Made by a program: the position numbers and the translations under genes
DNA from: Deltaproteobacteria bacterium
Lineage (GTDB): Bacteria; Desulfobacterota; Desulfobacteria; Desulfobacterales; Desulfosarcinaceae
NCBI GenBank assembly: GCA_021824175.1
Contig: JAKALP010000003.1
Coordinates: forward strand, 186,001-250,000
DNA: 64,000 nt
Reading direction: 5' to 3'
In this document: positions 1-8,694 of the stretch, piece after piece
How the letters are laid out: each line of letters starts with the position of its first letter
Position numbering within the stretch: the first letter of the stretch is position 1
Notes under the pieces: model-generated
Databases searched by the model: none
Seen by the model: the letters and a program-made list of their open reading frames with translations, nothing else
Told to the model about the DNA's origin: nothing

Positions 1-1510
1 GCTGGGCCTCCTTGGCCAGCAGATCCTTGATCAACTGCTGCCAGAGGGCCTCCTCCCCAGGCCAGATCACGGGCGGCAGCCACCACCAAGTGGTGCTCAC
101 CTGTCCGGCGGGCAGGCGGCGGACGATATCGGCGGTAAGCCACAAGGCCAGGCTGGTCTTGGGAATGCGCGCCCCGGCGTGACGCATCACGTGCATCAGG
201 CGCACATTGGGATTGCGGGGACCGCCGGGCGCCAGACGCAGGTTAAAACTCGATTGATCCTCGGGCGGGGTGGCCACCGTACGAATCTGGCGCTCCAGGC
301 GCTGGATCTCATCCGCCAGATAAGATTCTCTCCGATCGATGAGAAAGACCGGCAGACTTTTGCCGGCCGCGCCGCCCTTGGCGGTCTTGAAGAAGTATTT
401 GCCGCCCTTGGGCACGCTCTGATTCAGATCCAGGGTCTGGTGCCCCTCTTCGTCTTCGTAACCGATGCGCAACTTGTCACCGCTAAACAGATCGAGGCGC
501 GGTTCGATGTATGGCTTTTCCCGCCCCCCGCGTATGGTTCCCACTAACAGACCGGAGGCGGAATCGGTGCTGGTGTCAATGGGGTTCTGGGGCCGCTGGG
601 GCAGAAAATGATAATGGGTCCCTGGCCGGCCCAGGGATTGTTCCAGCAGCCCTACGGCCGAGCGCTTGGCCTGGGCATCCTGGCCTTCGTCGCGCAACAT
701 TTTATACGCCGCCACCGTGTAGTACACATAATGGGGACCTTTTTTACGGCCTTCGATTTTCCAGGCCCGCACCTGGGGAATCTCGGCCAGCACCTTGACC
801 AGCACATCCAGGCTCAGATCCTGGCAGGCGAAAAAGCGCTTTTCATCACGCTCATGGGTATAGCGGCGGCGGCAGGGTTGCACGCAGCGGCCCCGCAAGC
901 CGCTTTTGCCGCCCATGTAGCTGCTCCAGTAGCAGCGCCCCGACACGCCGTAGCACAGCGCGCCATGCACGAAAAGCTCCAGCCCCAGCTCGGGCGGACA
1001 GGCTGCGGCCATCAGCTTGATCTCTTCAATGTTGAGTTCCCGGGGCAGCACCACGCGCTGCACGCCCAGGGTCTTGACCAGATGGGGCAATGCCGCCGGC
1101 TGGGAGACATTGGCCAGCGTGGAGAGATGGAATTCGCCGTTGTAGCCTACCTGTTTGGCCAGGCCCATGACCGCCAGATCCTGCACGATGAGGGCATCGG
1201 GCTTGGCGTGCTGGGTAATCCAGTCCAATTGCCGGCCCAGGGGCAACAGCTCATTGGGTTTGATCAGGGTGTTGACCGTCAAATAGACTTTAGCGTTTTG
1301 GCGGTGGGCCAGATCCACCAGCTCGGCCAATTCCTTGGGTTGGAAATTGGTGGCCGCCATGCGGGCTGAATAGGACTTCAGGCCGCAATAGACTGCATCG
1401 GCTCCGGCGGCCAAAGCCGCCAGAAAGCTTTCCCGATTGCCGGCCGGCGCCAGAATCTCGGGTTTGGGGCCTTTAAAATCGCCGGCCTTGCGTCGTACGA
1501 TATTTTGCAT
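1..1510 (-). CDS. Peptidase U32 family protein (3' part cut by window edge)
   Basis: The first 503 codons of a U32 (collagenase-like) family protein are present and the C-terminus lies beyond position 1. The N-terminus carries the family TIM-barrel opening PEILAPAGNRESFLAAL. At about residues 178-214 lies the U32 signature: an ELFVHGALCYGVSGRC stretch, then GLRGRCVQPCR. Its cysteines are thought to form or support an iron-sulfur site in relatives such as RlhA and TrhP, which modify rRNA or tRNA; other members are annotated as proteases. The length so far and the extra C-terminal region fit the long (over 600 residue) YegQ/RlhA-like branch. The start is the ATG at 1508-1510, with a GAAAG-type ribosome site just upstream. 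An RNA hydroxylation role is inferred from family precedent. The family call is secure; the substrate is not. Confidence 0.9.
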   Translation of the reverse strand, partial: MQNIVRRKAGDFKGPKPEILAPAGNRESFLAALAAGADAVYCGLKSYSARMAATNFQPKELAELVDLAHRQNAKVYLTVNTLIKPNELLPLGRQLDWITQHAKPDALIVQDLAVMGLAKQVGYNGEFHLSTLANVSQPAALPHLVKTLGVQRVVLPRELNIEEIKLMAAACPPELGLELFVHGALCYGVSGRCYWSSYMGGKSGLRGRCVQPCRRRYTHERDEKRFFACQDLSLDVLVKVLAEIPQVRAWKIEGRKKGPHYVYYTVAAYKMLRDEGQDAQAKRSAVGLLEQSLGRPGTHYHFLPQRPQNPIDTSTDSASGLLVGTIRGGREKPYIEPRLDLFSGDKLRIGYEDEEGHQTLDLNQSVPKGGKYFFKTAKGGAAGKSLPVFLIDRRESYLADEIQRLERQIRTVATPPEDQSSFNLRLAPGGPRNPNVRLMHVMRHAGARIPKTSLALWLTADIVRRLPAGQVSTTWWWLPPVIWPGEEALWQQLIKDLLAKEAQ

Positions 1511-1779
1511 CTGCTTTCACTACTATTCCGCTCCCGAGTTCTTTCAAAACGCCAGGCGTTTTTACGGGAAGTTGGTCGATTTAATTCCGGTGCCATACTT
1601 GAAATCAAGGTCGTCTCAAATTCGCAGCATCCGATACCCGTCACCATTTCATCACCGATATCCACCGGCAAAGGCTTCCTTCTACCCTTGCACCCTTGGA
1701 GCGTCAAGGCTTTTGAATCCATTTCATCCAGATCTTGCGCGCGTAACCTACCCACTCGACCCGGTCTGTGCGCAAATGC

Positions 1780-2958
1780 TCATTGGACTGCTTTCAGCGC
1801 CCCTTGCCAGCGGCCGGCGATCCACAGCAATGCGCCAAGCATGACCAGCCCGCTGCCCGCCGCCAGCCAAGCGATCACGCCAATGCGCTCGGCCCAGGGC
1901 AATGAAATCATGGCCATGGCCCCGGCCCCGACCAGAAAATAGAGAAAAATCAACAGGGATGAAGCGGTTCCGACATCCTGGCTCACCTGTTCCAGCACCA
2001 GGTTGTTGCTCAAGGGGCGGGTCATACCGATGCAGAAGGTCACCAGGAACATGGAGACCGCAAAGGGCAAAGGGCCTTTAGGACCAATCATCCCCATGCT
2101 CAGGCCGCCAAGGGCAATGCCCCCAAAGCCGGCCAGCATCATGGGCCATCCCGCCCGGCGACGGGTCCACCGGCTGCAGGTGAACGCGCCGATCATGATG
2201 CCGGTGGCGTTGCCGCCGAAAAACAGGCCGAATTGTTGGGCATCCAGGTGAAAATGGGAAATGTAGATGGCCGGTGAACCGGCGATGAAGGCAAATACCG
2301 GCGCGGTGCTTAAAGCCATCAACGCATTGAGAATCATGAAGCGCCGGTTTCGGAAGAGTTTCAGGTAACGCCCCACGATTTGAAAAAAGGCAGCCGGCAC
2401 TTTTTCCCGCAAAGGTTCGGCCATGCGCAGCACGCCAAACCAGGCCCAAATTCCCCAGGCCGCCTGGATGAAGAATATCCAGCGCCAACTCAACCCCTTG
2501 AGCACCCAGCTGCCTGCCACCGGAGCCAACATGGGCGCCAGGGCCACGATCACGCCCACATGGGCCAGCAACTGCTGCCGTTCCCGGGCTTGAAACAGAT
2601 CCTTGGCAATGGCCAGCGAAAGGGCCGAAGCCGAGGCCGCGCCAATGGCCTGTAAAATGCGCGACCCGATCAGGCTTTTGACGCCGCTGGCCGCGCCGCA
2701 GGTGAAGCTGGCCAGGACATAAAGGGCAATCCCGAACAGCAGCAGGGGCCGGCGGCCATAACTATCCGACACCGGGCCATAGGCCAGCAGCGAAATGCTG
2801 AAAAAAACAAAAAAGAGCACCAGGGTTAAATTAATGGTGGCCAGATCCGTTCCCCAAGCCGCTTGCAGCATGGGCAGAGCCGGCAGATACATATCCGTGG
2901 AGACCGGCGGAAAAGCGGTCAATAGGGCCAACAGGAGCAGAATTTGACGATAGGACAT
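1780..2958 (-). CDS. Bcr/CflA-type MFS drug efflux transporter
   Basis: A 392-residue inner-membrane transporter with about 12 hydrophobic segments. The opening TDMYLPALPMLQAAWG is the typical N-terminal signature of the Bcr/CflA group of 12-TM drug:proton antiporters (DHA1 family). The loop after helix 2 has the MFS motif A variant GPVSDSYGRRPLLL, and the SRILQAIGAASASA stretch in helix 4 fits antiporters. Length matches the family (about 390-400). Substrates in characterised relatives include bicyclomycin and sulfonamides; here they cannot be predicted. It is followed by a 269-bp spacer and then the U32 gene on the same strand. No clear terminator was seen between them. The ribosome site is weak (GAATCGGG region). 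Confidence 0.9.
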   Translation of the reverse strand: MSYRQILLLLALLTAFPPVSTDMYLPALPMLQAAWGTDLATINLTLVLFFVFFSISLLAYGPVSDSYGRRPLLLFGIALYVLASFTCGAASGVKSLIGSRILQAIGAASASALSLAIAKDLFQARERQQLLAHVGVIVALAPMLAPVAGSWVLKGLSWRWIFFIQAAWGIWAWFGVLRMAEPLREKVPAAFFQIVGRYLKLFRNRRFMILNALMALSTAPVFAFIAGSPAIYISHFHLDAQQFGLFFGGNATGIMIGAFTCSRWTRRRAGWPMMLAGFGGIALGGLSMGMIGPKGPLPFAVSMFLVTFCIGMTRPLSNNLVLEQVSQDVGTASSLLIFLYFLVGAGAMAMISLPWAERIGVIAWLAAGSGLVMLGALLWIAGRWQGALKAVQ

Positions 2959-3275
2959 ACTACCCGATTCCGTTTCAGTGCTTGATTACAGGCGAACTCA
3001 AAAAGCGATCCATACCGTGATTATCCCACCTTCACAAGACCGATGGTCGCCCTTTGCTTTGGGCCGTTTTTCCGACCCATTTCTTTATTGCTGCCATCCT
3101 CCGCCCTCTTTGGCCTATTTACTGGGCATTATTCAAGACCTGGCACACCCTGTCCCCGCCCGCCATGCAGGCTTGAAAGGCCCATTGCCGGGTGCCAGTT
3201 TTGACATCAATGATTTGGTGCCTAAGTTTTCTGTCAACTTATTGAGAATGATCCTTTGATCCTTGGAGGTGGCAT
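2959..3275. other. Divergent spacer between the Bcr/CflA gene and the 49-aa gene
   Basis: This 317-bp spacer holds no convincing gene. An open frame of about 90 codons exists on the plus strand but has no recognisable product and runs over the promoter listed separately. It should carry promoters for both flanking genes; only the rightward one was recognised. Confidence 0.5.
3201..3228 (+). promoter_or_regulatory. Predicted sigma-70-type promoter of the 49-aa gene
   Basis: A perfect -35 TTGACA at 3201-3206 is followed by a 16-bp spacer and a weaker -10 TAAGTT at 3223-3228. This lies about 47 bp before the start codon at 3276. Predicted from sequence only. Confidence 0.45.
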
Positions 3276-3425
3276 ATGAAAAACCCGGTAGAAATCCTCA
3301 AGGCAAAAGAAGAGATACCAAGAGAAGAGAAACCGCAAGAAAAGCATATTGATGTGCAAGAACTCAACTTTGAATGCGACGCCGAAGACCATGACTTTTT
3401 GTGTGCCTTGCGCATCGCGGGATAA
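3276..3425 (+). CDS. Orphan 49-residue acidic small protein
   Basis: An ATG at 3276 sits 8 bp behind a strong TTGGAGGT ribosome site and opens a 49-codon frame ending in TAA at 3423-3425. A strong hairpin terminator lies 26 bp further on. The N-terminal half is highly charged (many K and E). The C-terminal half has two cysteines and ends FLCALRIAG. There is no signal peptide or membrane segment. I do not recognise the family. A complete promoter, ribosome site, ORF and terminator argue that it is a real gene. A charged leader followed by a short Cys-containing tail resembles some RiPP precursors in shape only, and no maturation enzyme lies next to it. A small regulator or metal-binding protein is equally possible. 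Confidence 0.6.
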   Translation: MKNPVEILKAKEEIPREEKPQEKHIDVQELNFECDAEDHDFLCALRIAG

Positions 3426-3451
3426 TTATTAAGAAGATAAGTAAAAAATTA

Positions 3452-3484
3452 GGGGTGCTCCTGGTAACTGGGCGCACCCCTTTT
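3452..3484 (+). terminator. Rho-independent terminator after the 49-aa gene
   Basis: The 7-bp stem GGGGTGC (3452-3458) / GCACCCC (3474-3480) is followed directly by TTTT. It closes the small transcription unit. Confidence 0.8.
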
Positions 3485-3585
3485 GCATTGTTTTTTCTTT
3501 CCACCAACTAATATTTCCGGATGGGAAGCATACCCGATTCGCGCCCGCTGTTACACTGCTGGTGACATTTTTTTACTTTTGCTGG

Positions 3586-4271
3586 TTAGCCAAGAAAATT
3601 GTACTTTATAATGCAGTAAAAAGCCCGCAAGCCATCTTTCCAACCGATTTTCTTTCCTTCTTCATAAGTGCGGCCGAAGTAGGAAATGCCGACCTCGTAA
3701 ATTCTGCACCGCAGTTTGGATATTTTGGCGATGATCTCCGGTTCAAAACCGAAGCGGTCCTCCTCAATACGAATTCGCTGGATGATTTCCCGCCGGAAAA
3801 CCTTGTAGCAGCTTTCCATGTCGGTGAGATTGAGATTGGTGAACATGTTGGACAGCAGCGTCAGCAGGCCGTTGCCGATGCGATGCCAGAAATATAACAC
3901 CCGGTGGGGTTGACCGCCCATAAAGCGTGAACCGATCACAACGTCTGCCTTGTTTTGCAGAATCGGCGCCAGCAAGTTTGGGTACTCGCTGGGATCATAC
4001 TCAAGGTCAGCATCCTGGATCAGAACAATGTCCCCCGTGGCCGCTTGGATACCCGTGCGCAAAGCAGCGCCTTTGCCCTTATTGATGTCATGCAAAAGTG
4101 ATCGACGGATGACCGCAGATCTCCCTGCAACAGATCCCGCGTACCATCCCTTGAACAATCATCAACAATGATGATTTCTTTGGGTTCGTAGGGTGCTTTA
4201 CGAACCGCATCAATGATTAACCCAATCGTTTTCAGTTCGTTGTAACAGGGAATAATGACACTCAACTTCAC
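3586..4271 (-). pseudogene. GT2 glycosyltransferase (dolichol-phosphate mannosyltransferase-like), frameshifted
   Basis: The start codon is the ATG at 4269-4271. The first 60 or so codons encode a classical GT2 GT-A beginning: [13 protein letters not shown], then the UDP/GDP-sugar-binding [14 protein letters not shown]. The frame is then lost. The rest of the enzyme continues in another frame with [16 protein letters not shown], the metal-binding DAD-like QDADLEYDP and the acceptor-side GSRF motif, to a stop at 3586. The break maps to an A4 run at 4094-4097 (T4 on the coding strand). One extra T would restore [13 protein letters not shown]. The restored length, about 228 residues, fits small soluble polyprenol-phosphate glycosyltransferases. 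It lies 83 bp behind the MFS gene on the same strand. A true mutation, a sequencing or assembly error, and programmed slippage at the T run all remain possible. Confidence 0.85.
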
Positions 4272-4354
4272 GATGTCAGCGCCTCCTTAAGACAGTCGAA
4301 TCGGGTTGCCAGTTGAAGAAGGGCTTTTATACACCATTGCAATCGATTTTCCAC

Positions 4355-5746
4355 TCAAATCCGATCGGCGCGTTGCGTCCTTTGCCCTGGTTCTTCAGCG
4401 CCCCGGTGATCCTTTACCGTTTCGACTCCCTGCGCGGCCATTGGCGCAACCCTGCCGGTGCGTATCCGCAACAGATCAGCGCACTCCCTTTCCAGGGGAG
4501 CGAAAACCCTTTGGTAAAGCAAAACATAGACGCCTTGCAGGCCAGCGGCGATCAGAAAGGGCATGACAAACCAGCCGGCGCCGATCAACGCTCCGGCCGC
4601 GGCCGGACCCAGGGACTGGGGTAGTTGCATGGAAAGGGCATTCAGACTCGCCGCGAAGCCTCGCCGTTCTTCGCGGACCGCCGATATCACCAGAGCCTGC
4701 CTGGCGCCGGTGGTCCCCCGGTTCAAGGCCGTGCGCAGAATATAGACCAGGGATGCGAGCCCATAAACCGGCATGAAGGGCAGAATCAGCAGCAGAATCA
4801 GCCCGCCGCTTCGCCCCCAAACCACCGAGCGCACCAGTCCCGCCCGTTGGGTCAGCCGGCCTACCATCAGAGCGGCCAGGCCGGTTATCAGGAAGGATAG
4901 GGCCAGGATGGGGCCGATCACCAACGGTCCTATCAAAAAGCGCCTGGCGAACCAGTAGGAAATGAGCGGGCCGGTGAGACCGATGGCCAGGCCGTTGAAA
5001 GCGTTCAGACCCATCAGATGCCACAGAAAACGCCTTTCCCGCGTCGGGGCGCCGACCGACGGGGCGGTGGCGGGCCACACCGGTTGGCGCGGCCGGAATT
5101 CGGGCGCCGTTGCCAACAGGAGCAGGTTTACGGCGTTGCCCAGCAGGACCAACCCAAAGAGTGGCCGGAAACTTCCGGCTTGACCCAAATAGGGCCTTAG
5201 AAGCCGGGGCAGGACCGCCGCCAACGCCCCCAGCGTCATTCCAAAAAAGCCGATGGCGGTGTTGAGACTGTAAACGACACCCCGCCTTTCGGGTGCGACG
5301 GTTTCGGCCAGCCAGGCCTGCTCGGCGGGAGCAAAGGGACCGGCGGCGCCATTGGCTCCCCGGCCGAACCCGGCCAGGATGATCGCCACGCATAGAAGGA
5401 CGGGATCGCTGGAAAGCATGGCCAGCAAGGCGCAGGCGCAGGATAACACTTCATAAGCGATGAGAAAGGGCTTGCGGCTGGAGCGGTCGCTGAACACCCC
5501 GACCAGGATGTTCAATGCGGCCCCGGCGATGCCCGCCGCGCTCAGCACCAGGCCGATGGCCGCCCCCCGCCAGTCGAGGGCGTGCAGAAAGAGCGCCAGA
5601 TCCACGACCAACGCGCCCTGGCTGATGCTGCGCCAGAAACGGGCGCTCAGCAGGCGCCGCGTTGTAAGGGCCAGGCTGTTCCAGTTTCTCATGAGGCCGC
5701 GAAAGGAGGGCCGATCTTCAAAATACAATGGTTTGATCTCCATCAC
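4355..5746 (-). CDS. MFS transporter
   Basis: A 463-residue major facilitator superfamily protein with about 12 membrane segments in two halves. The cytoplasmic loop of the first half contains GVFSDRSSRKPFLIAYE, an MFS motif A-like stretch, and the second half has the parallel VGRLTQRAGLVRSVVWGR loop. The N-terminal 35 residues are soluble and include LALTTRRLLSARFWRSI ahead of helix 1. It starts at the GTG at 5744-5746, or at the in-frame ATG one codon later; neither has a strong ribosome site. The frameshifted glycosyltransferase lies 83 bp downstream on the same strand, so the two may be co-transcribed. The substrate cannot be predicted, and nothing in the sequence assigns it to a named MFS subfamily. 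Confidence 0.85.
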   Translation of the reverse strand: MMEIKPLYFEDRPSFRGLMRNWNSLALTTRRLLSARFWRSISQGALVVDLALFLHALDWRGAAIGLVLSAAGIAGAALNILVGVFSDRSSRKPFLIAYEVLSCACALLAMLSSDPVLLCVAIILAGFGRGANGAAGPFAPAEQAWLAETVAPERRGVVYSLNTAIGFFGMTLGALAAVLPRLLRPYLGQAGSFRPLFGLVLLGNAVNLLLLATAPEFRPRQPVWPATAPSVGAPTRERRFLWHLMGLNAFNGLAIGLTGPLISYWFARRFLIGPLVIGPILALSFLITGLAALMVGRLTQRAGLVRSVVWGRSGGLILLLILPFMPVYGLASLVYILRTALNRGTTGARQALVISAVREERRGFAASLNALSMQLPQSLGPAAAGALIGAGWFVMPFLIAAGLQGVYVLLYQRVFAPLERECADLLRIRTGRVAPMAAQGVETVKDHRGAEEPGQRTQRADRI

Positions 5747-6073
5747 GCTTCAGTTCCGGGCATAATGATGGCCTTGGGCGCAAAAGGAGGAAATGGGGTC
5801 CAGCCCTTAATCGGGGTAGAGAAAAAATGTATGGCGTCCTGGGACAGTGGGACTGCGAATGGATCGCATGCTGTCGGTGCCTACTTGAACTAAAAAGCAA
5901 CCATGCTATTGTTTGAAAATAAGAGACGGGCCATGTGCGCCGATGCCCGTTGTTTATAACGGATTGGCGGCGTTTTCTAGTAGTAGCCACGGCCACCAGC
6001 AATTCCATGGTGGGCATTACCGCGGCCATGAACGAAAACTCACATGACCTTTGACAAAGAATAGGTGAAACCC
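5747..6073. other. Spacer between the MFS and site-2 protease genes
   Basis: No convincing gene is visible. A hairpin ACGGGC/GCCCGT near 5926-5954, followed by a short T-rich stretch, could be a weak plus-strand terminator. Two very short ATG frames are present, one Cys-rich, but neither has supporting signals. Confidence 0.4.
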
Positions 6074-6697
6074 ATGGGAATGTTGAGACTTCTTGTTGAA
6101 AACCCGGTGGCATTCATACTGATCGCCGTGCCGCTTTTATATGCCATAATCTTCCATGAGCTGGCCCACGGCTGGGTGGCCTACCGTTTGGGTGACCCCA
6201 CCGCCAAGATGCTGGGCCGGTTGAGCCTGAATCCCATCAAGCACATCGATCCCATCGGCACCCTCATGCTGTTTCTGTTCGGCTTCGGCTGGGCCAAGCC
6301 GGTCCCTGTGAATTTCAGCCGGCTCAAGGGCGGCGCCACCGGCATGATCATGGTCTCCGCGGCCGGCATTATCGCCAATATGCTGCTGGCGTTCATCGCT
6401 TTCCTTTTGCAGCGCCTGGGGTCGTTCGCACCTGGCAGTCTTCCGGGGGTGATGCTTTACTACATGGCCCAGATCAACATCATTTTAGCGGCCTTCAACC
6501 TCATTCCGTTGCCGCCCCTGGACGGCTCCAAAATCGTCATGGGGTTTGCCCCGCCCGATGTGCGCAACTTTCTGCTGCGCATCGAACCCTACGGGTTTTT
6601 CATCATCATCGGCCTGCTCTACCTGGGCTGGCTCAACCCGGTGATTGAATTCTTCCGCTCGGCGATCCTTGCCTTGATCAATCTTTTGCTTCCGTGA
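6074..6697 (+). CDS. Site-2 protease family zinc metallopeptidase (M50)
   Basis: A 207-residue integral membrane protease. The zinc motif HELAH lies at residues 28-32 in the first hydrophobic segment, and the second metal-ligand motif appears late as PLPPLDGSK (Asp of the LDG motif). Between them are glycine-rich transmembrane segments, with GWAKPVPVN in the loop typical of the YwhC/Rv-type minimal site-2 proteases. These enzymes cut membrane-embedded substrates such as anti-sigma factors; the target here is unknown. I chose ATG 6074 because AGGTG precedes it at the right distance. A GTG at 6065 in the same frame would add three residues but has no ribosome site. Neighbours lie on the opposite strand, so it is probably transcribed alone. 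Confidence 0.9.
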   Translation: MGMLRLLVENPVAFILIAVPLLYAIIFHELAHGWVAYRLGDPTAKMLGRLSLNPIKHIDPIGTLMLFLFGFGWAKPVPVNFSRLKGGATGMIMVSAAGIIANMLLAFIAFLLQRLGSFAPGSLPGVMLYYMAQINIILAAFNLIPLPPLDGSKIVMGFAPPDVRNFLLRIEPYGFFIIIGLLYLGWLNPVIEFFRSAILALINLLLP

Positions 6698-6760
6698 AAG
6701 GATGAACCGGCGCGGATTGTTTTTGGCCTCCAGGCATCGCCGCAATCTAACTCCATCCGA

Positions 6761-8659
6761 TCACGATCCCTCGACACGCTCATTACGGCGGGCTTCGGCT
6801 TTTGCTTTCCTGCGCGCAAAATGAGCTGCCAGGGAGACAATCAAGTCCGATGGATAACGGGTCAAGAGCCCATTGCTGAGGCGATGGTTGAAGTAAAGAA
6901 ATTTGGCCGCCAGTCCGGGAATCACCAGGAACTTCTTCTGGCGCAAGGCTTTGACAATGGCCCTGGCCACAATATCAGGGTCCAGCAGGCCGGCCATGCT
7001 TTTGACGGGCCGGGCTTCCGGGGGTAAAGTTTTGGCTTCCTGCTCGATTAAGGGCGTGCGCACTTCGGGCGGACAGACCAGGGTCACGCGGATATGGTGG
7101 CGATTGAGTTCGCTGCGCAAACATTCGCTGAAGCCCACCAGGGCATATTTGGTAGTGCCGTAGGCCGTATAACCGAACATGCCGATCAACCCGGCCACCG
7201 AGGCGATGTTGACGATGCGCCCGGCGCCTTTGGCCTTCATGGACGGCAGCACGGCGCCGACGGTGTTGCGTGTGCCGTAGACGTTGGTCTTCATGGCCTG
7301 ATCGAACTGCTCGTAGCTGATGTTTTCGAAGTAATCGCCGGAGCCCACGCCGGCGCTGTTGATCAGGATATCGGGCGCGCCGCAGCGTGTGACAGCCTGC
7401 CCGATTTTCTGCTGCACATCGGCGTTGTCGGCCACATCCATGACAAAGGAGTGGATGCGCTGGGTTGGCAGAACAGCCAGGGTTCTCAAGGCCGCACAGA
7501 TCGCCTCCAAACGAGCCTGGCCGCGAGCGAAGAGCACCAGATCACACCCCTGCCGCGCCAGCAATTGGGCCGTGGCCAGGCCGATGCCGCTGGAGCCGCC
7601 GGTGATAAACGCCAGCTTCCCGCCGAATGCTGGCGCGGGGGCGGACGCCCCATAGCTCCCTCCTCGAGCCATGGCTTCCTTGATCCGCCGGAGCCCTTCG
7701 GCATAGGCGACCCGGGGTTCATAGCCCAACTCCTTTTTGGCGCGCTCAATGGGAATACGGTTATCCGAGCCCACTAAATTCAATGCTTCAGCCGTGATGG
7801 GCGGGCGTTTTTGAATATGGAAGAACTTCCAGAGCACTTCGCAGGTCGATGCCGCCAATACAGCCAGAAACCACGGAATGGATTTGGGCGGTTTGGCGTC
7901 AACTATTGTGGCGATGTCTTCGAAGTACTTCTTCCAGGTAACCGGCAAATCATCGCAGGCGTTGTATACTCTTCCCAGGGCCGTTTCCTTGGACGCGGCC
8001 AACAGAAGTAGATCGGCCACATTATCTACAAAGGCGAGCCCCGCGTTCATCTCGCCGCCGGCCACCAGTCCAGGCGAACCGCTCTTCAGAACGTCCACCA
8101 CGTCGCGCAGCCAGGGGCCGGAACCCGGACCATAAACATTGGCCGGTCGCACCACCACAAGCTTCATGCCCCGTTGATGGTATTCCCAGGCCATTTTCTC
8201 CTGGGCCTGCTTGGCCCGACCGTAGGGCCCGAAGGTTTTGCCGTAACCAGCGTCCTCGAAGCATTCCTGGCGGCGGATCTTGTCACCGTAGACCACGATG
8301 CTGGAGGCCAGCACCACCCGCGCTCCGGTCTGCAGGGCCTGTTCAAAAACATGGCGGCTGCCCTCCACGGTAACTGCCTGGTACAAGCGCTCGTCGCCCC
8401 AATCGCCCACCACGGCGGCCAGATGGATGATGACGGCCGCCCCCTGGGCCGCGCGGGCCACGGCCGACGGGTCCGTGATGCTGCCCCGCACGACCTCCAC
8501 TTTATCACCCCAGGCCGGGGGCATTGCTTCATGGGGTAGAACCAATGCCTTGACGGCGATGCCCGCCGCGAGAAGTTTTTCTACCACCGAGCGTCCGATA
8601 AATCCCGTGGCGCCGGTAACCAGAACCGGTTGAGCCATTTCTGCCATTGCGTTATTCAT
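6761..8659 (-). CDS. Double SDR fusion: extended NAD-dependent epimerase/3-beta-HSD-like domain plus classical SDR
   Basis: A 632-residue fusion of two Rossmann dehydrogenases. The N-terminal half (about 10-330) is an extended SDR, with TGATGFIG at 15-22, an ASSIVVYG strand and the YGRAK catalytic YxxxK. It most resembles NAD-dependent epimerase/dehydratases and 3-beta-hydroxysteroid dehydrogenase-like proteins. The C-terminal half (about 345-600) is a classical SDR, with GGSSGIG at 354-360, an NSAGVG motif and YGTTK as YxxxK. Its tail, with KFLVIPGLAAKFLYFNHRL, recalls lipid-type SDRs such as 3-ketodihydrosphinganine reductases. The ribosome site AAGGAAAC precedes the ATG. It is last of three minus-strand genes, 35 bp behind the activase. 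I infer two consecutive redox steps on a product of the glycyl radical enzyme. The substrate is unknown. Confidence 0.85.
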   Translation of the reverse strand: MNNAMAEMAQPVLVTGATGFIGRSVVEKLLAAGIAVKALVLPHEAMPPAWGDKVEVVRGSITDPSAVARAAQGAAVIIHLAAVVGDWGDERLYQAVTVEGSRHVFEQALQTGARVVLASSIVVYGDKIRRQECFEDAGYGKTFGPYGRAKQAQEKMAWEYHQRGMKLVVVRPANVYGPGSGPWLRDVVDVLKSGSPGLVAGGEMNAGLAFVDNVADLLLLAASKETALGRVYNACDDLPVTWKKYFEDIATIVDAKPPKSIPWFLAVLAASTCEVLWKFFHIQKRPPITAEALNLVGSDNRIPIERAKKELGYEPRVAYAEGLRRIKEAMARGGSYGASAPAPAFGGKLAFITGGSSGIGLATAQLLARQGCDLVLFARGQARLEAICAALRTLAVLPTQRIHSFVMDVADNADVQQKIGQAVTRCGAPDILINSAGVGSGDYFENISYEQFDQAMKTNVYGTRNTVGAVLPSMKAKGAGRIVNIASVAGLIGMFGYTAYGTTKYALVGFSECLRSELNRHHIRVTLVCPPEVRTPLIEQEAKTLPPEARPVKSMAGLLDPDIVARAIVKALRQKKFLVIPGLAAKFLYFNHRLSNGLLTRYPSDLIVSLAAHFARRKAKAEARRNERVEGS

Positions 8660-8694
8660 GTCTAGTTTCCTTCTAAATTTTTTTTATGATCGGG

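Noticed and set aside
2978-3259. A 93-codon plus-strand frame in the divergent spacer
   Set aside because: No ribosome site or recognisable product, and it overlaps the promoter of the 49-aa gene.
3243-3260. Fur-box-like TTGAGAATGATCCTTTGAT upstream of the 49-aa gene
   Set aside because: The left half-site is close to the consensus, but the right half matches poorly and the position is downstream of the predicted promoter, so iron control is not supported.
5827-5916. A 29-codon Cys/Trp-containing frame
   Set aside because: No ribosome site, promoter or partner gene supports translation; it was considered only as a possible peptide precursor.
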